Shown piece by piece: positions 61,151 through 64,000 of a DNA stretch of 64,000 nucleotides. Made by a program: the position numbers and the translations under genes. This DNA comes from CAXBMB01 sp963976695. Lineage in GTDB: Bacteria; Pseudomonadota; Alphaproteobacteria; Kiloniellales; DSM-21159. Location of the stretch: contig CAXBMB010000012.1 in assembly GCA_963976695.1 (NCBI GenBank), positions 1-64,000 on the forward strand, written 5' to 3'. Below the pieces are notes generated by a model. That model was not told the origin of the DNA, did not search any database, and saw nothing but the letters and a program-made list of their open reading frames with translations. Numbering within the stretch: position 1 is the first letter of the stretch; each line of letters opens with the position of its first letter.

Positions 61151-61282
61151 GTGATCGACGTGGCAAGAAGCGTCCGACGCTTCGGCGCCATCGTCAAGCA
61201 GCCGCCAGTAGCGTGATCAGAGGCGGAGTCACGATTCAAATCGGTTCACCGGGCCGGTCGTTTTGGACCGATCCGACTCTAG
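61151..61282. repeat. Dispersed repeat cluster, inverted relative to 24.6 kb
   Basis: GTGATCGACGTGGCAAGAAG at 61151 and the segment 61219-61282 are inverted relatives of 24750-24794 and 24660-24725. It ends in CTCTAG. Confidence 0.6.
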
Positions 61283-61383
61283 CATACCCTCAGCAGGGTT
61301 TGGGATGGGAGCGCCGATCGGCGGGCCGGCGAAAAAAAATGCCGAACAAACGGACCGGCGGGCGACGGCTTGTTCCGGAAAAC

Positions 61384-61419
61384 CAAAAGCGCGGTTCCCG
61401 AATGGAAACCGCGCTTTTG
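61384..61419 (-). terminator. Terminator of the zinc-ribbon gene
   Basis: CAAAAGCGCGGTT (61384-61396) pairs perfectly with 61407-61419 with a 10-nt loop. On the minus strand a TTTTGGTTTT run follows. Confidence 0.8.
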
Positions 61420-61466
61420 AAAAAATCTTCTGTTGACGCCCGGCGGAAAAAATCCGGGACAACCGA

Positions 61467-61646
61467 TTAAGCGGCCAAACCGGGACCATCGCCCCAAGCT
61501 TGGGTTTGCTTGCAGTTGGTGCAGATCCGTTCGCCCGACCAAGCGGACTTGAACTCGCTGCGACACATCAGGCAATGACGGACTTTGGTAACGTAGATTT
61601 TGTCACTCTCGGGCTTCTTGTGAGACTCTTTACGATTTCTGGCCAC
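61467..61646 (-). CDS. Small zinc-ribbon protein
   Basis: The 59-residue protein has four Cys (25, 28, 42, 45) in a CxxC-N13-CxxC zinc ribbon, with the common alphaproteobacterial sequence CLMCRSEFKSAWSGERIC. A GTG start at 61646 follows GGAGAGG; the longer frame to 61718 is less likely. It probably binds nucleic acid or a protein. Its function is unknown. Confidence 0.75.
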   Translation of the reverse strand: MARNRKESHKKPESDKIYVTKVRHCLMCRSEFKSAWSGERICTNCKQTQAWGDGPGLAA

Positions 61647-61993
61647 GGGGCCTCTCCAACTTAAACTTCGACATCGTTGCGACGGTTTACGAAACTGCTG
61701 TGCAGTTACATAAGGCATTTTTTCACGAAACCAAGAAAAATCTGCTGCAGCGCAGCAATGCAGCGCTGGAATGGATGATGGTATCGTCGGCAGGAAACGA
61801 AGATCGGGTCAAGCGCGTCCGCGACCGTCCCCTGGTACAGACTCTGTACCCCTGGTTTCGTATGGATTATTGCGCCAAACAATACCGGTCGGGCTTATAA
61901 TACAAAAATCATCGCACGGGAAGCTTTTTAACCGGTGGTCGTTGGTTAAGGGCAAAAAAGTGGCGTTGGTCGGCGTCGGCGCGCGGTCCGACA
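61647..61993. other. Gap between the radical SAM and zinc-ribbon genes
   Basis: This gap includes a 7-bp hairpin (GGTACAG-ACT-CTGTACC, 61834-61850) and a GCAGCG-rich inverted stretch near 61750, plus the zinc-ribbon promoter. No gene is seen. Confidence 0.4.
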
Positions 61994-63223
61994 CTACAGC
62001 AACGACAATTGCCGCGCATCGCCGGCCGGCCGACGGAAGAGTTGGCTGTTGAGTTCGTCGACGCGGTGAGTGAGCTTGAGTTGCTTGAGGCTGCGCCGGA
62101 ACCGCTGCCGCAGCAGGTCGGCGTAAACCCCTTCGCCGCGCATGCGTGTGCCGAAAGCGGCCTGGTTGAGTGCGCCGGCCCGGGTTTCGCGAACCAGCGC
62201 CAGCACCCGGGCTTTGCGGTACGGGTAATGCTGGGTCAGCCATTCTTCGAACAGCGGGCCAACCTCCAACGGCAGGCGCAACAGGACGTAGCTGGCCTGC
62301 CGGGCCCCGGCCGCCGCCGCCGAGGCCAGGATGGATTCCAACTCCATGTCGTTGAGCGCCGGGATCATCGGCGCGGCCATGACCGTGACCGGAATGCCGG
62401 CGCGGCTCAATTCTTTGATGGTGTGAAGGCGGCGGTGCGGGGTGGCGGCCCGGGGCTCCAGCAGTCGGGAAAGCCGCCGGTCCAGGGTGGTGACGGAAAC
62501 ACAGGCCTTGAACAGCCCCTCGGCCGCCAAGGGCGCCAACAGGTCGAGATCGCGCAGGATGCCGCTGGATTTGGTGATGATGCAGAACGGGTGCTTGGCG
62601 TCGGCCAGCACTTCGATCAGTCCCCGGGTGATTTTCAGCTCGCGTTCAATCGGCTGGTAGCAATCGGTGACAACGCCCAGCGCCAAGGTGGCGGGGCGGT
62701 AGGACGGCCGGGACAGCTCCTTGCGCAACAGCGCCGCTGCGTCATGCTTGGCGAACAGCTTGCGCTCGAAATCCAACCCCGGCGAAAGTCCGAGATGGGC
62801 GTGATTGGGACGGGCAAAGCAATAGATGCAGCCGTGTTCGCAGCCCCGGTAAGGGTTGATCGATCGATCAAAGGGCACGTCGGGCGAGTTGTTCCGGGTG
62901 ATCAGGCTGCGGGCCTTGTCCGGCAGCACCTGGGTTGGCGGGGCGGGCTGATCGCGCCACCGCGCCTCTTCCTCCCCACGCAACGCAAGGGGCGTTCCCG
63001 CCTGGGGTTCGGCGCCGTTTTCCCATTGGCCGGCCTCCTGCTCACCAGCTTCCGGCTCCGCGTTTGCGCCGATCAGGATTTGAGGCGCAAGGCTCTGCGC
63101 CCAGCCGTCGTCGAAGGGGTCGCGACTGTAGCTCTCGAAACGGCCGCAGCGATTGCTCAGCGCGCCGCGCCCTTTCAGCGGGCGGTTGTCGGCAATGTGG
63201 TGGGGCGCGGGAAGCTGTCTCAT
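61994..63223 (-). CDS. SPL-like radical SAM protein (PA0069 family)
   Basis: This protein (409 residues) is related to spore photoproduct lyase. The radical-SAM cluster ligands are Cys128, Cys132 and Cys135 in GCEHGCIYC. GVVTDCYQPIERELKITRG and KSSGILRDLDLLAPLA match the Rv2578c/PA0069 group. The N-terminal 100 residues are a charged extension. Relatives are suspected DNA-repair or nucleic-acid-modifying enzymes. A GAAC-N7-GAAC box lies 25-39 bp upstream of ATG 63223. Confidence 0.92.
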   Translation of the reverse strand: MRQLPAPHHIADNRPLKGRGALSNRCGRFESYSRDPFDDGWAQSLAPQILIGANAEPEAGEQEAGQWENGAEPQAGTPLALRGEEEARWRDQPAPPTQVLPDKARSLITRNNSPDVPFDRSINPYRGCEHGCIYCFARPNHAHLGLSPGLDFERKLFAKHDAAALLRKELSRPSYRPATLALGVVTDCYQPIERELKITRGLIEVLADAKHPFCIITKSSGILRDLDLLAPLAAEGLFKACVSVTTLDRRLSRLLEPRAATPHRRLHTIKELSRAGIPVTVMAAPMIPALNDMELESILASAAAAGARQASYVLLRLPLEVGPLFEEWLTQHYPYRKARVLALVRETRAGALNQAAFGTRMRGEGVYADLLRQRFRRSLKQLKLTHRVDELNSQLFRRPAGDARQLSLL

Positions 63224-63247
63224 CGACGTAGTCTAACAACAAATAGA

Positions 63248-63262
63248 GAACAAACAAAGAAC
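63248..63262 (-). promoter_or_regulatory. LexA-type SOS box, GAAC-N7-GAAC
   Basis: GAAC (63248-63251) and GAAC (63259-63262) with a 7-bp spacer give GTTC-N7-GTTC on the coding strand, the known alphaproteobacterial LexA direct repeat. It lies just upstream of the radical SAM start. Confidence 0.65.
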
Positions 63263-63489
63263 AAAATTCGATGCGGTGGAAAAATCTAAAGCGTCGGGGC
63301 TTCATTTGGGATCGTCGGCAGTTCCAAGAGGCGTGATTTCCCAGTCACGCGGCTTGGAGGTGGGTCATGACAACGAAAACCCAGTCGTCTGAACCCCGTC
63401 ATCTGAACCTTGTCGTCTGATAGGCGTCGACGCTTTGTGCGTTTTGTTGCGCGCGGCCGCCCCCTCAAAGTCCTCCGGGCAAGAGAAAT

Positions 63490-63565
63490 GGCGCTCCTCC
63501 CGCTGCGCGAAAGGGAAAGCCCTTTTTCCGGGGAAGACCCTTTTGCGCGGGGGGGGAAGAGCGCC
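63490..63565. ncRNA. Long imperfect hairpin, candidate structured RNA
   Basis: The 26-nt arm starting GGCGCTCCTCCCG and the arm ending AGAGCGCC pair over most of their length around a 22-nt loop that includes a C/G-run hairpin. Strand and transcription are unknown. Confidence 0.35.
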
Positions 63566-63801
63566 ACCAAGGCATTCAAGAGGTTTTTCACAGCCAGGAG
63601 CCAAGTCCGGAGGACACAGCCTCCATTCGGCGGGCGCCGCGGCACTGGGCGAATAAATAGGGCCCAGCCAAACAGCTTCGTGACCCACCACCAAGGGGAC
63701 CAGGATCCTTCTCGGCAACAAACAACCGGTTACAGCAAAGCTGAAAACGCCCAACCTCACGCACAAAAAAAACCGCGCGATCACCGACTTTGTCTTTGTG
63801 C

Positions 63802-63842
63802 GAAGGCGACCTTCTCTTGATGGGAAGAGAATCTCCGCCTTC
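63802..63842. ncRNA. Hairpin with an internal loop
   Basis: GAAGGCG and TTCTCTT (63802-63818) pair with AAGAGAA and CGCCTTC (63825-63842), interrupted by a small internal loop. It may be part of the same RNA or a terminator. Confidence 0.35.
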
Positions 63843-64000
63843 AGCTAAAAACAGCAGCAATCCGGTAGGCGATCCGAGACTGACCTCAAAGCTTTTCTAT
63901 CACCAGGCTTTGCCGGCAAGCTGTCAAAAGCGACGAGAGGCTTGCGGTCCGGTCCCGCTGTTTGGACTCCACCTTTCGGCCTTTAGGACCAGGCCGGTGC

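Larger units (their letters stand above)
61084..61466. other. Repeat-bearing gap upstream of the antiporter
   Basis: This gap holds a dispersed repeat unit (61151-61282) and the zinc-ribbon gene terminator (61384-61419). The antiporter promoter should be at 61084-61150. No gene is seen. Confidence 0.45.
63224..64000. other. Gene-free end of the window with structured repeats
   Basis: No frame here has a ribosome site and family match. The region contains the LexA-type box (63248-63262), short GTCGTCTGA-like repeats near 63390-63420, a 76-bp imperfect palindrome (63490-63565) and another hairpin (63802-63842). A structured RNA or the 5' region of a gene beyond the edge is possible. Confidence 0.5.

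Noticed and set aside
63365..63784. 139-residue minus-strand frame with a lipobox-like VTGC
   Set aside because: No ribosome site, it crosses a large palindrome and homopolymer runs, and its composition does not resemble neighbouring genes.

Overview
The window is a GC-rich chromosomal segment from an alphaproteobacterium, most likely a Rhodospirillales-type heterotroph. The evidence is CcrM (the GANTC methyltransferase), the block rnhB-ccrM / mutY / dciA-like / dsbA / smc, an F0 ATP synthase operon with a duplicated b subunit (I-a-c-b'-b) kept apart from F1, a GAAC-N7-GAAC LexA-type box, and many CTAG-bounded palindromic intergenic repeats. There are no rRNA or tRNA genes, CRISPR arrays, insertion sequences or prophage genes that I can support. 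The species call is inference.

Layout. 0-4.4 kb: an exported VOC-like protein, a GNAT acetyltransferase and a chemoreceptor. 4.7-14 kb: a complete peptide-type ABC importer followed by an N-formylglutamate amidohydrolase, with a divergent LysR regulator and an AstE/AspA-type deacylase, which looks like a module for taking up and deacylating N-acyl amino acids or small peptides. 14-17 kb: a YeeE/YedE thiosulfate-type transporter, a peroxiredoxin and a TetR regulator. 17.3-26.6 kb: a sigma-54 activator, three dyad enhancer sites, a -24/-12 promoter, a branched-chain-type ABC importer, a gamma-glutamylputrescine-oxidase-like flavoprotein and a small HMA-like protein. 27-31 kb: a c-type cytochrome, then a D-threonine-aldolase/D-serine-dehydratase-like enzyme, an Lrp regulator and asparagine synthetase. 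31-32 kb: a TetR/SMR efflux pair. 32.4-35.3 kb: phhA-hppD-folE, the entry to tyrosine catabolism plus pterin cofactor synthesis.

35.4-46.5 kb: a second peptide-type ABC importer with a two-domain ATPase, a DUF2817 M14-like peptidase, an M20 deacylase, an MFS carrier and a crotonase. 46.8-49.6 kb: the F0 operon. 50-63 kb: smc, dsbA-like, dciA-like, a PepSY-like membrane protein, mutY, a small unknown gene behind a Shine-Dalgarno-hiding hairpin, ccrM, rnhB, a CPA2 antiporter, a zinc-ribbon protein and a spore-photoproduct-lyase-like radical SAM protein behind a LexA-type box. The last 0.78 kb has no convincing gene but holds two long hairpins.

The most interesting signals are regulatory: (i) the complete sigma-54 circuit at 17.3-19.4 kb and its repeat-rich leader; (ii) the RBS-trapping hairpin at 57.36 kb; (iii) four GANTC sites packed into 56 bp before ccrM; (iv) the LexA-type box before the radical SAM gene; and (v) a family of CTAG-ended palindromes that repeatedly supply the TAG stop codons of neighbouring genes.
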